NCBI GenBank assembly: GCA_900199595.1 | Contig: FZRB01000023.1 | Span: 1-64,000, forward strand | DNA: 64,000 nt | DNA from: Lachnospiraceae bacterium | Lineage (GTDB): Bacteria; Bacillota; Clostridia; Lachnospirales; Lachnospiraceae | Reading direction: 5' to 3' | Shown here: in pieces, positions 7,574 to 16,915 of the stretch | Numbering within the stretch: position 1 is the stretch's first letter | How the letters are laid out: each line of letters begins with the position of its first letter | The notes under the pieces: model-generated | The model's input: only the letters and a program-made list of their open reading frames with translations | Told to the model about the DNA's origin: nothing | Database searches by the model: none | Translations under genes and position numbers: made by a program

Positions 7574-9319
7574 ATGAGATTTAAGGCTAAGAAGCTTGGA
7601 GCTCTTGCCATCACAGGTGCTATGATGATGGGCGTGCTTTCAGGTTGTGGAGGTGGAACTACAGATACTACTACTTCAGATAATAGTAGTTCAGATAATT
7701 CTGCAGATACCACTGCACAGACAGAAACAGTAGAAGAGGATGATTCAAGTTCAGCATCATCTGGAGATGTTAAAGAGTTTGACATGTTCATTGCGATGCC
7801 TGGAACAGAGATCAATGATGACAATGAGATTCAGCAGATAATCGCTGACAAGACTGGTGTTAAGGTTAAAGAGACCTGGCTTACCGGACAGACAGATGCT
7901 GAGGCAATCGGAACAATTATCGCAGGTGGCGACTATCCTGACTTCATCAATGGTGGAGACGCTATGATGCAGCTCTATGATAATGATGTTCTTATTCCTT
8001 GGGATGATTATCTTGATAAGTATCCTAATCTTAAAGCTTTCTATACAGATGAAGAGTGGGATATGTTCCGTATGGATGATGGACATATCTACTGGATGAA
8101 CGTATTCGGAAATACACTTGGCGAGTCCAAGACAACAACACATAATGATGAAGCATTCTGGATTCAGGCAAAGGTTCTTGCTTGGGATAACTATCCAAAG
8201 ATTGAAACACTTGATGAGTACTTCGATCTTATCGAGAGATATTATGCAGAGCATCCAACACTTGATGATGGAACAGAAATTATTCCTTACACAATCCTTT
8301 GTGAGGACTGGAGATATTTCTGTCTTGAGAACGCTCCTGAGTTCCTTGATGGATATCCAAACGACGGTTCTGTAATCGTTGATAAAGAAAACCTTAAAAT
8401 CGTTGACTACAATACAACAGATACAGCAAAAATGTACTTCCAGAAGCTTAACGAAGAGTACAACAAGGGTATCATTGATGTAGAGTTTGGTACACAGACA
8501 TATGATGAGTACATCTCAAAGCTTTCTACAGGTAGAGTACTCGGTATGTGTGATCAGAACTGGGATTTCAACTATACAATTTCAGACGTATTCAAGCAGT
8601 CAGGACTTGATAAGGAAGGCTGCAACTATATTCCTCTTGGACTTACAGCTAAGAAGGGTATGGAGAACAGATGGCATACATATGATGACACACTTAACAT
8701 GTCCAGTGGAGTTGCTATAACAACTTCTTGTGAAGATGTTGATGCAGCATTCCAGTTCCTTGATGACCTGTGCAAGCAGGAAATCAGAGACCTCAGATTC
8801 TGGGGAGTTGAAGGTGTTGACTATGAAGTAGATGACGAGGGACTTTTCTATCGTACAGAAGAGCAGAGAACAAAGTGGTCAGATCCTGAGTATCAGGCAT
8901 CTCACGAGTGTGCATACAGCTACATGCCTCAGTACCATGGTACATCAGAGGATGGAAAGAATGCTAACAAGCCAGAAGAGCAGACATCAGAGTTCTTCAA
9001 CACACTTGCACAGCCAGTTATTGATGTATTCAACGCATATGGCGTAACAACATATCCTGAACTTCTTGGTTCAGTAGTTGAGAAGAACGCTCCTTGGTTC
9101 CCTATGTATTCATATTCAAACAACATGACAACAGACACACCAGGTGGTGTTGCATGGGTTAAGATGGGTGAGACAAAGCATGAGTGGCTGCCTAAGGTAG
9201 TTATGGCTGGTGACTTTGAATCAACATGGTCAGAGTATATGGATGCTTACAATGCATGTAATCCTCAGGACTTCCTTGATGAAATGCAGGCAGAGTTAGA
9301 GCGTAGAGCTGGAAAGTAA
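7574..9319 (+). CDS. carbohydrate ABC transporter solute-binding lipoprotein
   Basis: This 581-residue lipoprotein has a signal peptide ending in the lipobox LSGC (C25), then a Ser/Thr/Asp-rich linker and a large extracellular-solute-binding fold of the LplA-like family. It is followed by two LplB/LplC-type permeases, so it should capture an oligosaccharide at the cell surface. Given the neighbours, substituted xylo-oligosaccharides are the likely ligands; this is inference. AAGGAGG lies 6 bases before the ATG. Codon use is strongly biased (many CTT, ACA, GCA), as expected of a highly expressed gene. Confidence 0.88.
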   Translation: MRFKAKKLGALAITGAMMMGVLSGCGGGTTDTTTSDNSSSDNSADTTAQTETVEEDDSSSASSGDVKEFDMFIAMPGTEINDDNEIQQIIADKTGVKVKETWLTGQTDAEAIGTIIAGGDYPDFINGGDAMMQLYDNDVLIPWDDYLDKYPNLKAFYTDEEWDMFRMDDGHIYWMNVFGNTLGESKTTTHNDEAFWIQAKVLAWDNYPKIETLDEYFDLIERYYAEHPTLDDGTEIIPYTILCEDWRYFCLENAPEFLDGYPNDGSVIVDKENLKIVDYNTTDTAKMYFQKLNEEYNKGIIDVEFGTQTYDEYISKLSTGRVLGMCDQNWDFNYTISDVFKQSGLDKEGCNYIPLGLTAKKGMENRWHTYDDTLNMSSGVAITTSCEDVDAAFQFLDDLCKQEIRDLRFWGVEGVDYEVDDEGLFYRTEEQRTKWSDPEYQASHECAYSYMPQYHGTSEDGKNANKPEEQTSEFFNTLAQPVIDVFNAYGVTTYPELLGSVVEKNAPWFPMYSYSNNMTTDTPGGVAWVKMGETKHEWLPKVVMAGDFESTWSEYMDAYNACNPQDFLDEMQAELERRAGK

Positions 9320-9341
9320 GATTAATCTGAAATCTTTATGG

Positions 9342-9378
9342 AAGGAAGCAGCCATAGTAATATGGCTGCTATCCTTTT
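9342..9378 (+). terminator. hairpin between binding-protein and permease genes (attenuator)
   Basis: AAGGA-AGCAGCCATA pairs with TATGGCTGCT-A-TCCTT around a GTAA loop and runs into TTTT. It is a strong stem located inside the operon, immediately after the binding-protein gene. Such hairpins commonly allow more binding-protein than permease to be made, by partial termination or by protecting the upstream mRNA. Confidence 0.65.
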
Positions 9379-9399
9379 AAAAAGTTGGGAGAAACAGTT

Positions 9400-10341
9400 A
9401 TGGAAAAGAAGAACACTGCACCGGTTAAGCCGCCGAAGGTTAGATTCACGGCAAAGGAAGTTAAAAGACAGTGGCCCCTCTTAGTGTGGGCAATGGCGTT
9501 CTTTGCGTATGGCATCATCTTCAATTATATCCCGCTTGCGGGCTGGGTGATGGCTTTTCAGAATTATAAGCCTAAAACAGGCCTTTTTCATTCTAAATGG
9601 ATAGGAATGGAGAAATTCAAATTCCTGTTCTCAGACAAGAATTTTATTATGGATATCAGAAACACTCTGGCTATGGGTGTTCTCAATCTGGTAGCCACAT
9701 TCGTAATGGCAATTCTTTTTGCGATTCTTTTAAATGAATTAAAATCAAGAGGCGGAAAGAGAGTCGTACAGACAATATCTTACCTGCCACATTTCTTATC
9801 ATGGATCATCGTTACAGGTATCCTTCATGATGCACTTTCTGCTTCAGGTATCGTAAACGAACTCCTTGGTTATTTAGGACAGTCTCCAATCAATTTCTTT
9901 GCTGAGCCAAAGTATTTCTGGGGAATCGTTGCATTTGCAAATGTCTGGAAAGAGACAGGATGGAATGCAATCATCTATCTTGCAGCAATCACTTCTATAG
10001 ATCCTAACCTCTATGAGGCGGCGGAAATAGATGGTGCCGGAAGATGGGGTAAAATACGACATATTACACTGCCTTCACTAAGACCTACAATCATGATTCT
10101 TCTTCTTATGAATATCGGTTGGATTCTCAATGCCGGATTCGAAGTACAGTACATCCTTGGTAACGGTCTTGTAAAGCGTGTTTCAGAGACTATAGATATT
10201 TACACACTGACATGGGGTATCAGTCAGAATGACTATTCCCTCGGTACAGCTGCCGGTATATTCAGAAGCGCAGTTTCTATCGCACTTATTCTGATAGCAA
10301 ACTATGTTGCACGTAAGACCGGTGAAGATAAATTATTCTAA
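9400..10341 (+). CDS. sugar ABC transporter permease, LplB-like
   Basis: This 313-residue permease has six predicted membrane helices and the binding-protein-dependent transport EAA loop (LYEAAEIDGAGRWGKIRHITLP) that contacts the ATPase. I chose the ATG at 9400 because GGGAGAAA sits 7-8 bases upstream; a TTG at 9385 is in frame but lacks such a site. It works with the next permease as a heterodimer. No ATPase gene is nearby, so a shared MsmX-type ATPase encoded elsewhere is expected for this transporter class. Confidence 0.9.
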   Translation: MEKKNTAPVKPPKVRFTAKEVKRQWPLLVWAMAFFAYGIIFNYIPLAGWVMAFQNYKPKTGLFHSKWIGMEKFKFLFSDKNFIMDIRNTLAMGVLNLVATFVMAILFAILLNELKSRGGKRVVQTISYLPHFLSWIIVTGILHDALSASGIVNELLGYLGQSPINFFAEPKYFWGIVAFANVWKETGWNAIIYLAAITSIDPNLYEAAEIDGAGRWGKIRHITLPSLRPTIMILLLMNIGWILNAGFEVQYILGNGLVKRVSETIDIYTLTWGISQNDYSLGTAAGIFRSAVSIALILIANYVARKTGEDKLF

Positions 10342-10353
10342 GGAGGTTTTGGT

Positions 10354-11295
10354 ATGGCGTCAGTTATTCCAGGTGAATCAGAAAACAGATACATGCCGGT
10401 TCCGAAACCGACAAAGTATAAGAAATCAGTAGGCGATAAAGTATTTACGATTTGCAATATAGTATTCATGGTACTTTTCGTTGTTATTACAGTATATCCG
10501 ATCCTCAATACACTCGCTCTGTCATTTAATGATGGTATCGATGCCGTAAGAGGTGGTATACATATCTTCCCAAGAAAGTTTTCACTTAATAACTACAGAT
10601 CTGTATTTGCTATGAAGAACCTTACTACAGGTCTTGTAATATCAGTGGCTAGAACTGTTCTTGGAACGCTTATCGGAGTATTCTTTAACTCAATCCTTGC
10701 ATTCATCGTAAGTAGAAAGAGATTCCTTCTTAAGAAGTCACTTACAGCATTCTGGGTTGTAACCATGTATGTAAATGGTGGTATGATCCCTGTATTACTT
10801 CTTTTCAAAACTCTTCATCTTACAAGTACATTCTGGGTATACATCATTCCTGGAATCATTTCAGCATTTAACATGCTGGTTATGAGAACCTTCATGGAAG
10901 GTATCCCTGATTCACTTGAAGAAGCAGCTCAGATGGATGGTGCAAGCTATTCAACAATATTTGTAAAAATTATTTCACCTCTCTGCAAGCCTATGTATGC
11001 TACAATAGCTCTTTTCATAGCTGTAGGACAGTGGAATTCATGGTTTGATACTATGCTGTATAACAGACTTACATCACAGTATACAACACTTCAGTATGAG
11101 CTTATGAAGCTGCTCTCATCTGTATCAAGTCAGTCAAGTAAGACAGACCCTAACTCAGGTGAAGGAGCTAACCTGCAGCCTATATCAGTTCGTTCGGCTG
11201 CAACTATAGTAACAATGGCACCTATCGTTTGCTTGTATCCGTTCCTGCAGAAGTACTTCGTTGCGGGACTTACAATCGGTGGAGTTAAAGAATGA
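10354..11295 (+). CDS. sugar ABC transporter permease, LplC/YtcP-like
   Basis: This 313-residue second permease has six helices and an EAA loop (LEEAAQMDGASYSTIFVKI). AAGGAGG lies 7 bases upstream of its ATG, 12 bases after the first permease gene. The stop codon overlaps the following GH8 gene by 4 bases (ATGA), which ties oligosaccharide import to intracellular hydrolysis. An insertion of about 25 residues near 255-280 (SSQSSKTDPNSGEGANLQ) resembles the longer loop seen in LplC/YtcP members. Confidence 0.9.
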   Translation: MASVIPGESENRYMPVPKPTKYKKSVGDKVFTICNIVFMVLFVVITVYPILNTLALSFNDGIDAVRGGIHIFPRKFSLNNYRSVFAMKNLTTGLVISVARTVLGTLIGVFFNSILAFIVSRKRFLLKKSLTAFWVVTMYVNGGMIPVLLLFKTLHLTSTFWVYIIPGIISAFNMLVMRTFMEGIPDSLEEAAQMDGASYSTIFVKIISPLCKPMYATIALFIAVGQWNSWFDTMLYNRLTSQYTTLQYELMKLLSSVSSQSSKTDPNSGEGANLQPISVRSAATIVTMAPIVCLYPFLQKYFVAGLTIGGVKE

Positions 11296-12419
11296 TCTAC
11301 AAAAACTATTTTGAGAAATTTGGTGTATCCCGTGAGGCTGGTGAAAAAAGATGCCAGGAAATCTTTGATACGATTTTCTATGGCTCTGAGGAAGAGAGAT
11401 TCTTCCATACCGCCGGTGACGACATGGGATACATGGAAGATACCGGTAATCATGACGCGCGTACAGAGGGAATGTCTTATGGCATGATGATGTGCGTGCA
11501 GATGGATCGCCAGGAAGAGTTTAATCGTCTGTGGAAATGGTCCAGAACATATATGTATATGGATGAAGGGCCTAATAAAGGATACTTTGCATGGTCCTGC
11601 CAGACAAATGGTGAGAAGAATTCTTATGGAGCTGCTCCGGATGGAGAAGAGTTCTATGTTATGGCACTCATATTTGCAGGCAACAGATGGGGAAATGGCG
11701 AAGGCATCTATAATTATCATGAAGAGGCCAGAGCTATTTTACACACCATGATCAATAAGGGCTATGATGGTTCTGACGGACAGGCGATGTTTGATCGTGA
11801 AACAGGATATATTAAATTTATAGCTGAAGAGGATTTTAGCGATCCTTCCTATCACCTTCCGCATTTTTATGAGCTGTATGCCAGTATAGCAGAAGGTGAA
11901 GATAAGGAATTCTGCAAGAAAGCTGCTGCAGCAAGCAGGGAGTACTGGAAGAAAGCCTGTAATGAAGAAACAGGTTTTTCGGGTGAGTATGCTGATTATG
12001 ATGGTACTCCTCACCACGGTGACTATGAAAAATATGGTGGAAGGCATGACTGGTTTTACAGCGATGCTTACAGAACCATACTTAATATAGCTGTTGACAG
12101 TGTGTGGTTTGGTCTCAGCGACTGGGCTAAGGGGGAAGGCGAAAAGTACAGTTCCTTCTTCTGCAGACCTGAAAATGTAGATGACTGGAATCATATATAT
12201 GAAGTTGATGGGACAAAGCTGGAAGAATCGGCACTTCATCCTGTAGCTATAATAGCTACAAATGCATGTACAGGTGTGCTTGTTGAAAATGAAGCTTCAG
12301 ATCTGTGGGTGAAGAGGTTTTTAGAAACTCCGCTTCGTCAGGGAGACAGAAGATATTATGATAATTGCTTATACTTCTTCTGTTATATGCTGTTAAGCGG
12401 TAATTACAATATATATTAG
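11292..12419 (+). CDS. GH8 reducing-end xylose-releasing exo-oligoxylanase
   Basis: This 375-residue protein has no signal peptide and belongs to glycoside hydrolase family 8, closest in pattern to reducing-end xylose-releasing exo-oligoxylanases (Rex). NHDARTEGMSYGMM carries the likely general acid E59, and FYSDAYRTILNIAVD the segment with the family's catalytic aspartate. Such enzymes remove xylose one unit at a time from the reducing end of imported xylo-oligosaccharides, in the cytoplasm. Its 4-base overlap with the permease gene supports that role. A cellulase or chitosanase activity, also known in GH8, is less likely in this context. Confidence 0.85.
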   Translation: MIYKNYFEKFGVSREAGEKRCQEIFDTIFYGSEEERFFHTAGDDMGYMEDTGNHDARTEGMSYGMMMCVQMDRQEEFNRLWKWSRTYMYMDEGPNKGYFAWSCQTNGEKNSYGAAPDGEEFYVMALIFAGNRWGNGEGIYNYHEEARAILHTMINKGYDGSDGQAMFDRETGYIKFIAEEDFSDPSYHLPHFYELYASIAEGEDKEFCKKAAAASREYWKKACNEETGFSGEYADYDGTPHHGDYEKYGGRHDWFYSDAYRTILNIAVDSVWFGLSDWAKGEGEKYSSFFCRPENVDDWNHIYEVDGTKLEESALHPVAIIATNACTGVLVENEASDLWVKRFLETPLRQGDRRYYDNCLYFFCYMLLSGNYNIY

Positions 12420-12456
12420 AACATAAAAGTGAAGGTTACTAAAGGCGGTATCATAG

Positions 12457-13185
12457 ATGAACTTTTTTAGATATGACAGTGGTTTGATGGAAACGATAAG
12501 CAGGATGGCGGATCTGGCATGGCTAAATATTCTGTGCGTTATCTGTTCTATTCCAATCATTACATCAGGAGCTGCTATATCTGCTAAATATTATACTGCC
12601 ATGAAGTTAGAAAGAGGAGAGGCTCCGGGAGTTACCAGAGCCTTTTTCCATTCTTTCAAGGAGAATTTTGTTCAGGATATTATGATTACGGCAGTGCTCA
12701 TTTTTATTTATGCATTCTTTATTGTTGACTGGTATCTGGTAATTAAAGGTCCTGTGGGAATGAATCCGGTTTTGATCGGTATGCTGGGTATATTCTCGGC
12801 AATGATTTCTGTTGTTACATTTTGCATTTTTCCTCTTGTATCCAGATTTGAAATGAAGAACTTTGCTGCATTCAGGAATTCTCTTGTTTTCGGAGTGGTT
12901 CATCTTCCGAGGGTTCTGCTGGGGATTTTTATGGCAGTTATTCCCTATATTATTAGTATCTGGTACTTCAAATGGGGGTGGCTCATCTGGCTTTTTATAA
13001 GCTGTGTGGCTTTATATTATAACTCAAGATATTTCATTAAAAAATTCGACGAGCTTGAAGAAAAAACCTTCGGTACCGTAAAGAAGAAGGTTGATACTGA
13101 AGAGGATGATCTGAATTTTACTATGAATTTTGAGGAATATGATAAAACTCATAATTACACAGAGAAGGACGAAACGACTGAATGA
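12457..13185 (+). CDS. DUF624 (YesL-like) membrane protein
   Basis: This 242-residue protein has five or six membrane helices and the opening pattern NFFRYDSGLMETISRMADLAWLN, typical of the DUF624/YesL family. These proteins are usually encoded beside YesMN-type systems and LplBC-type sugar transporters, and their biochemical role is unknown. The C-terminal 45 residues are charged and cytoplasmic (TEEDDLNFTMNFEEYDKT). It overlaps the next gene by 4 bases, so the two are probably translated together and may form a complex. Confidence 0.8.
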   Translation: MNFFRYDSGLMETISRMADLAWLNILCVICSIPIITSGAAISAKYYTAMKLERGEAPGVTRAFFHSFKENFVQDIMITAVLIFIYAFFIVDWYLVIKGPVGMNPVLIGMLGIFSAMISVVTFCIFPLVSRFEMKNFAAFRNSLVFGVVHLPRVLLGIFMAVIPYIISIWYFKWGWLIWLFISCVALYYNSRYFIKKFDELEEKTFGTVKKKVDTEEDDLNFTMNFEEYDKTHNYTEKDETTE

Positions 13186-13853
13186 TTCATGGTTTATCAT
13201 TTAAAGAATATGTTGAAGAAGAAAAAGCAAAGTTCGGCGAGATGACAGCAGCCGAAAAAAAGGATTATTTTAAAGAGTATTATCTTAAACAGTGTATATT
13301 TGCATTTATAATACTAATCCTTCTTATATGGTTTCTTGTGGACATTAGTGTCAATTTCAAACATACTGTATGCTCGGGAGGAGTAATCAATACCAAAATA
13401 TCAGAGGAAGGAGCAGGCTTCCTGAAAGAGGATTACCTGAAGCTTCTGAATAAAAAAACGTTTACAAACAAGGTTGATCTTGCAACTGATATTTTTCTGG
13501 ATAAAGAGGAACCACAGACCTACACTGTTTTTCAGGCAGAGCTTGCCATTAATTCCTACAACTATCTGATCACGGATAAGAATGGACTGGATTTTATATT
13601 AAGTACAGAATGTCTTGCAGACATGGGAACGGTTTTAGATGAGGACCTGAAAAAAACAGTCGGAGATAAAATAGTAAGAGGGGAGCTTGGAGAATCAAAA
13701 AAAGAAATAGAAGCTGCTATTGATATAACAGATACAGCCTTTGTGAAGGAGTATATTACATCGGGGGATAAAGTATACTTTGTTATTACAGGAAAGGAAG
13801 ATGAATATAACTTGGGACTGGATGTTCTGAGGTATATACTAAACAAAAAGTAA
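13182..13853 (+). CDS. small single-pass membrane protein of unknown function (paralogue at 62193-62960)
   Basis: This 223-residue protein has a charged cytoplasmic N-terminus, one membrane helix at about 40-60, and an external C-terminal domain of about 160 residues. I do not recognise a named family. It resembles the product of 62193-62960 in layout and sequence: a motif before the helix (MTAAEKKDYFKEYYLKQ versus MTPFEKYKYLLYFYKER), NSYNYLIT versus SNYYDVLFT, and a near-identical block AAIDITDTAFVKE versus AAVDISDTEFAKS. It overlaps the DUF624 gene, so a link to sugar uptake or sensing is plausible but unproven. Confidence 0.6.
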   Translation: MIHGLSFKEYVEEEKAKFGEMTAAEKKDYFKEYYLKQCIFAFIILILLIWFLVDISVNFKHTVCSGGVINTKISEEGAGFLKEDYLKLLNKKTFTNKVDLATDIFLDKEEPQTYTVFQAELAINSYNYLITDKNGLDFILSTECLADMGTVLDEDLKKTVGDKIVRGELGESKKEIEAAIDITDTAFVKEYITSGDKVYFVITGKEDEYNLGLDVLRYILNKK

Positions 13854-13885
13854 ATACTGATGTCTTCCTTACAAATAATAAATGG

Positions 13886-13920
13886 GCGTATCTGATGATC
13901 AGATGCGCTTATTGTGTTTT
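13886..13920 (+). terminator. hairpin terminator after the transporter/GH8 operon
   Basis: GCGTATCTGA (13886-13895) pairs with TCAGATGCGC (13899-13908) with one G-U pair and a TGA loop, followed by TTATTGTGTTTT. The T-tract is interrupted, so termination may be partial, letting the GH43 gene be reached by read-through. Confidence 0.5.
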
Positions 13921-13964
13921 ATGGATAAATGTCATTCTGAGAAAAGGATCTAAAGGAGAGGGAA

Positions 13965-15389
13965 ATGAATACTAACAAAACAGCAATTAATCCATATCTT
14001 CCATCATGGGAGTACATACCTGATGGGGAACCTTATGTATTTGATGGAAGAGTTTATGTATATGGTTCACATGATATATATGACGGACATGTTTTCTGTT
14101 TAGGAGATTATGTGTGCTATTCGGCACCGGTTGATGATCTGGGCGACTGGAGATACGAAGGGGTTATATATCCTAAAACCTCTGATCCGTTAAATAAGAA
14201 TGGAAGGATGTGCCTTTATGCTCCAGATGTAACGAAGGGTCCGGATGGAAGATATTATTTATATTATGTACTTGATAAGGTTAGTGTTGTTTCGGTAGCG
14301 GTATGCGATACTCCTGCAGGAAGATATGAATTTCTCGGATATGTGCATTATAAGGATGGAACGAAGCTGGGAGATAGAAAAGGTGATGAACCTCAGTTTG
14401 ATCCGGGTGTATTAACAGAGGGAGATAGAGCTTATCTTTACACAGGCTTCTGTCCAAGAGGTGACAAGTCCAGAACCGGTTCATATATGGTTGTACTTGG
14501 TCCCGATATGCTCACAATAGAAGAGGAGCCTGTGCTTATAGCACCGGGCATTGAGAATCCTGATAAGTTTGGATTTGATGGACATGAGTTCTTTGAGGCT
14601 CCTTCTATTAGAAAAAGAGGAGAATTATATTACTTTATCTACTCATCTATATGGATGCATGAGCTGTGTTATGCAGTCAGTGAATCCCCTGCCGGTCCCT
14701 TTGAATTTAAAGGAACCATAATAAGTAATGCTGATATAGGAATCTCAACCTATAAGGAGGCAGACGTTCCGGGTAATTTCGGTGGTAATAATCATGGAAG
14801 TATAATCGAGATAGGAACAAAATGGTATATCTTTTATCACAGACACACAAATGGTACCTGGTACAGCCGTCAGGGCTGTGCTGAGCCAATTACATTTGAA
14901 GCTGACGGTACTATTCCTCAGGTTGAAATTACCACGCAGGGCTTAAATGGTGAACCTCTTACAGGCGAAGGAGAGCATATGGCCTACACAGTCTGCAACA
15001 TCATGATAGATAAGCAGGCACTGTATATCGGGGAACCCGGAAATCCTACTGTAAAGGAAAGACTGGATGATGGAATGGAATATCCTCAGGCATTTATTGC
15101 AGGAATAAAGAATAATACAATCCTTGGATTTAAATATTTTAACTGTATGGGTATCAATGCATTTGAGATAAAAACCAGAGGATATGGAGATGGTGTATTC
15201 GAGTTAAGAACTGATTTAAATAAAGAGGCCATTGGAAAAATCCAGGTACATAATGATAACGAATGGACAAGCTATGAAACAGATATAGAGCTGCCGGATG
15301 GAGTATACCCTATATATATCACATTTAAAGGAAACAGCTCTTCACTGCAGCTTCTCAGCTTCAGTCTGATCAACAGGAGTAATAAGTAA
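13965..15389 (+). CDS. GH43 family beta-xylosidase/alpha-L-arabinofuranosidase with C-terminal beta-sandwich
   Basis: This 474-residue cytoplasmic protein (no signal peptide) has a GH43 five-bladed propeller over about residues 1-320. NPYLPSWEYIPDGEPYVF opens blade 1 with the catalytic-base aspartate region, and APDVTKGPDGRYYLYY and FFEAPSIRKRGELYYFIYS are typical blade motifs. Residues about 340-474 form a CBM6-like beta-sandwich. GH43 enzymes remove xylose or arabinose from oligosaccharides; which of the two cannot be told here. The gene has a strong AAAGGAGAGG site and its stop overlaps the GH51 start. Confidence 0.88.
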   Translation: MNTNKTAINPYLPSWEYIPDGEPYVFDGRVYVYGSHDIYDGHVFCLGDYVCYSAPVDDLGDWRYEGVIYPKTSDPLNKNGRMCLYAPDVTKGPDGRYYLYYVLDKVSVVSVAVCDTPAGRYEFLGYVHYKDGTKLGDRKGDEPQFDPGVLTEGDRAYLYTGFCPRGDKSRTGSYMVVLGPDMLTIEEEPVLIAPGIENPDKFGFDGHEFFEAPSIRKRGELYYFIYSSIWMHELCYAVSESPAGPFEFKGTIISNADIGISTYKEADVPGNFGGNNHGSIIEIGTKWYIFYHRHTNGTWYSRQGCAEPITFEADGTIPQVEITTQGLNGEPLTGEGEHMAYTVCNIMIDKQALYIGEPGNPTVKERLDDGMEYPQAFIAGIKNNTILGFKYFNCMGINAFEIKTRGYGDGVFELRTDLNKEAIGKIQVHNDNEWTSYETDIELPDGVYPIYITFKGNSSSLQLLSFSLINRSNK

Positions 15390-16873
15390 TGAAAACAAAG
15401 ATTAAAATTAAAAATGATGCTGTAATAAGTAAGATAGATGAAAGAATATACAGTTCTTTTATAGAGCACCTGGGACGCGCAGTGTATGGCGGAATATATG
15501 AGCCGGATCATGAAACTGCAGACGATATGGGATTCAGGAAGGATGTTATGGATCTTATAAAGGAACTGAACATTCCTATGATCAGATATCCCGGTGGAAA
15601 CTTCGTTTCAGGCTATAACTGGGAGGATGGCACCGGAGAAAAGTCCAAAAGACCAAGAAAGCTCGAGCTGGCATGGAATTCGATTGAGACCAATGATGTT
15701 GGAATAGATGAGTTTCAGGAATGGGCAAAGAGGGTATCCTCAGATGTGATGATGGCAGTGAATCTTGGAACAAGAGGGGCAGATGATGCCAGAAATCTTG
15801 TTGAGTATTCCAATCAGAAGACTGCAACATATTATGCAGATATGCGCCGTAAAAATGGTTTTGAGGAGCCTTTTGCCATAAAAACCTGGTGTCTCGGAAA
15901 TGAAATGGATGGAGACTGGCAGATAGGTACCAAAAGAGCTCAAGAGTATGGTCGTCTGGCCTGTGAAACCGCAAAGCTTATGAAGATGGTTGATCCGTCT
16001 ATAGAGCTTGTAGCCTGTGGAAGCTCGGGACCTCAGATGCCTACCTTCGGCCAATGGGAAGAAACAGTTCTGAGAGAAGCCTACGAGCATGTGGATTATA
16101 TATCACTCCACAGCTATTATGGAAATCCTGATAATAATTCTCAGGAATATTTGGGCTCTGCTTGTATCATGGACGGATTTATTAAAGATGTTGTAGGAAT
16201 ATGTGACAAAATAAAAGAAGAAAAGAAGTCTGATAAAGATATCATGCTTTCCTTTGATGAGTGGAATGTATGGTTCCACAGCAATGAACAGGATAAAAAA
16301 CAGGAACCATGGCAGATAGCACCACCTCTTCTTGAGGATATGTATAATCTTGAGGATGCAATCGTGGTGGGAGATCTGATGATCACACTTCTTAAGAATT
16401 CTGACAGAGTTAAGATCGCATGTCTTGCACAGCTTGTAAATGTAATTGCTCCGATAATGACCGTTACAGGTGGCGGAGTATGGAAGCAGACGATATTTTA
16501 TCCATTTAAATATACTTCACAGAACGGAAGAGGTCAGGCAATTAAAGTTGAGATCGAGTGTGGAACATTTACAGAAGGAAAGGCAGAGAATATTCCGGCA
16601 GTAGATGCAGTAGCAGTATTATCTGATGATGAAAATGAGCTGGCTGTATTTGCAGTTAACAGACTTATCGGAGAAGACGCGGAACTGGATATAGACCTAG
16701 AAGGATTTGAAGGATATAAGCTTGCAGAACATGTGGCTATGGAGGGTGAAGACCTGAAGGCAGGAAACAGCATAGATAAGCCTGATAATGTTACACCGGT
16801 AACAAAAGAAATAAATGATAAGGTTATTCTCAAGGGAGGTTCATGGAATTTCCTGAGATATAAAAAAGCATAA
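15389..16873 (+). CDS. GH51 alpha-L-arabinofuranosidase
   Basis: This 494-residue intracellular enzyme has the GH51 (clan A) barrel followed by a C-terminal beta domain. The acid/base is E172 in CLGNEMDGDW and the nucleophile is E291 in SFDEWNVW. Length and the RYPGGNFVSGYNWEDG segment match bacterial AbfA-type enzymes. It removes arabinofuranose side groups from arabinoxylo-oligosaccharides in the cytoplasm. The start codon overlaps the stop of GH43 by one base, so the two are translationally coupled. Confidence 0.92.
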   Translation: MKTKIKIKNDAVISKIDERIYSSFIEHLGRAVYGGIYEPDHETADDMGFRKDVMDLIKELNIPMIRYPGGNFVSGYNWEDGTGEKSKRPRKLELAWNSIETNDVGIDEFQEWAKRVSSDVMMAVNLGTRGADDARNLVEYSNQKTATYYADMRRKNGFEEPFAIKTWCLGNEMDGDWQIGTKRAQEYGRLACETAKLMKMVDPSIELVACGSSGPQMPTFGQWEETVLREAYEHVDYISLHSYYGNPDNNSQEYLGSACIMDGFIKDVVGICDKIKEEKKSDKDIMLSFDEWNVWFHSNEQDKKQEPWQIAPPLLEDMYNLEDAIVVGDLMITLLKNSDRVKIACLAQLVNVIAPIMTVTGGGVWKQTIFYPFKYTSQNGRGQAIKVEIECGTFTEGKAENIPAVDAVAVLSDDENELAVFAVNRLIGEDAELDIDLEGFEGYKLAEHVAMEGEDLKAGNSIDKPDNVTPVTKEINDKVILKGGSWNFLRYKKA

Positions 16874-16915
16874 GTTTTCTGAAATATGAAAAGCATTCTG
16901 ATAAGGAAATTAATT

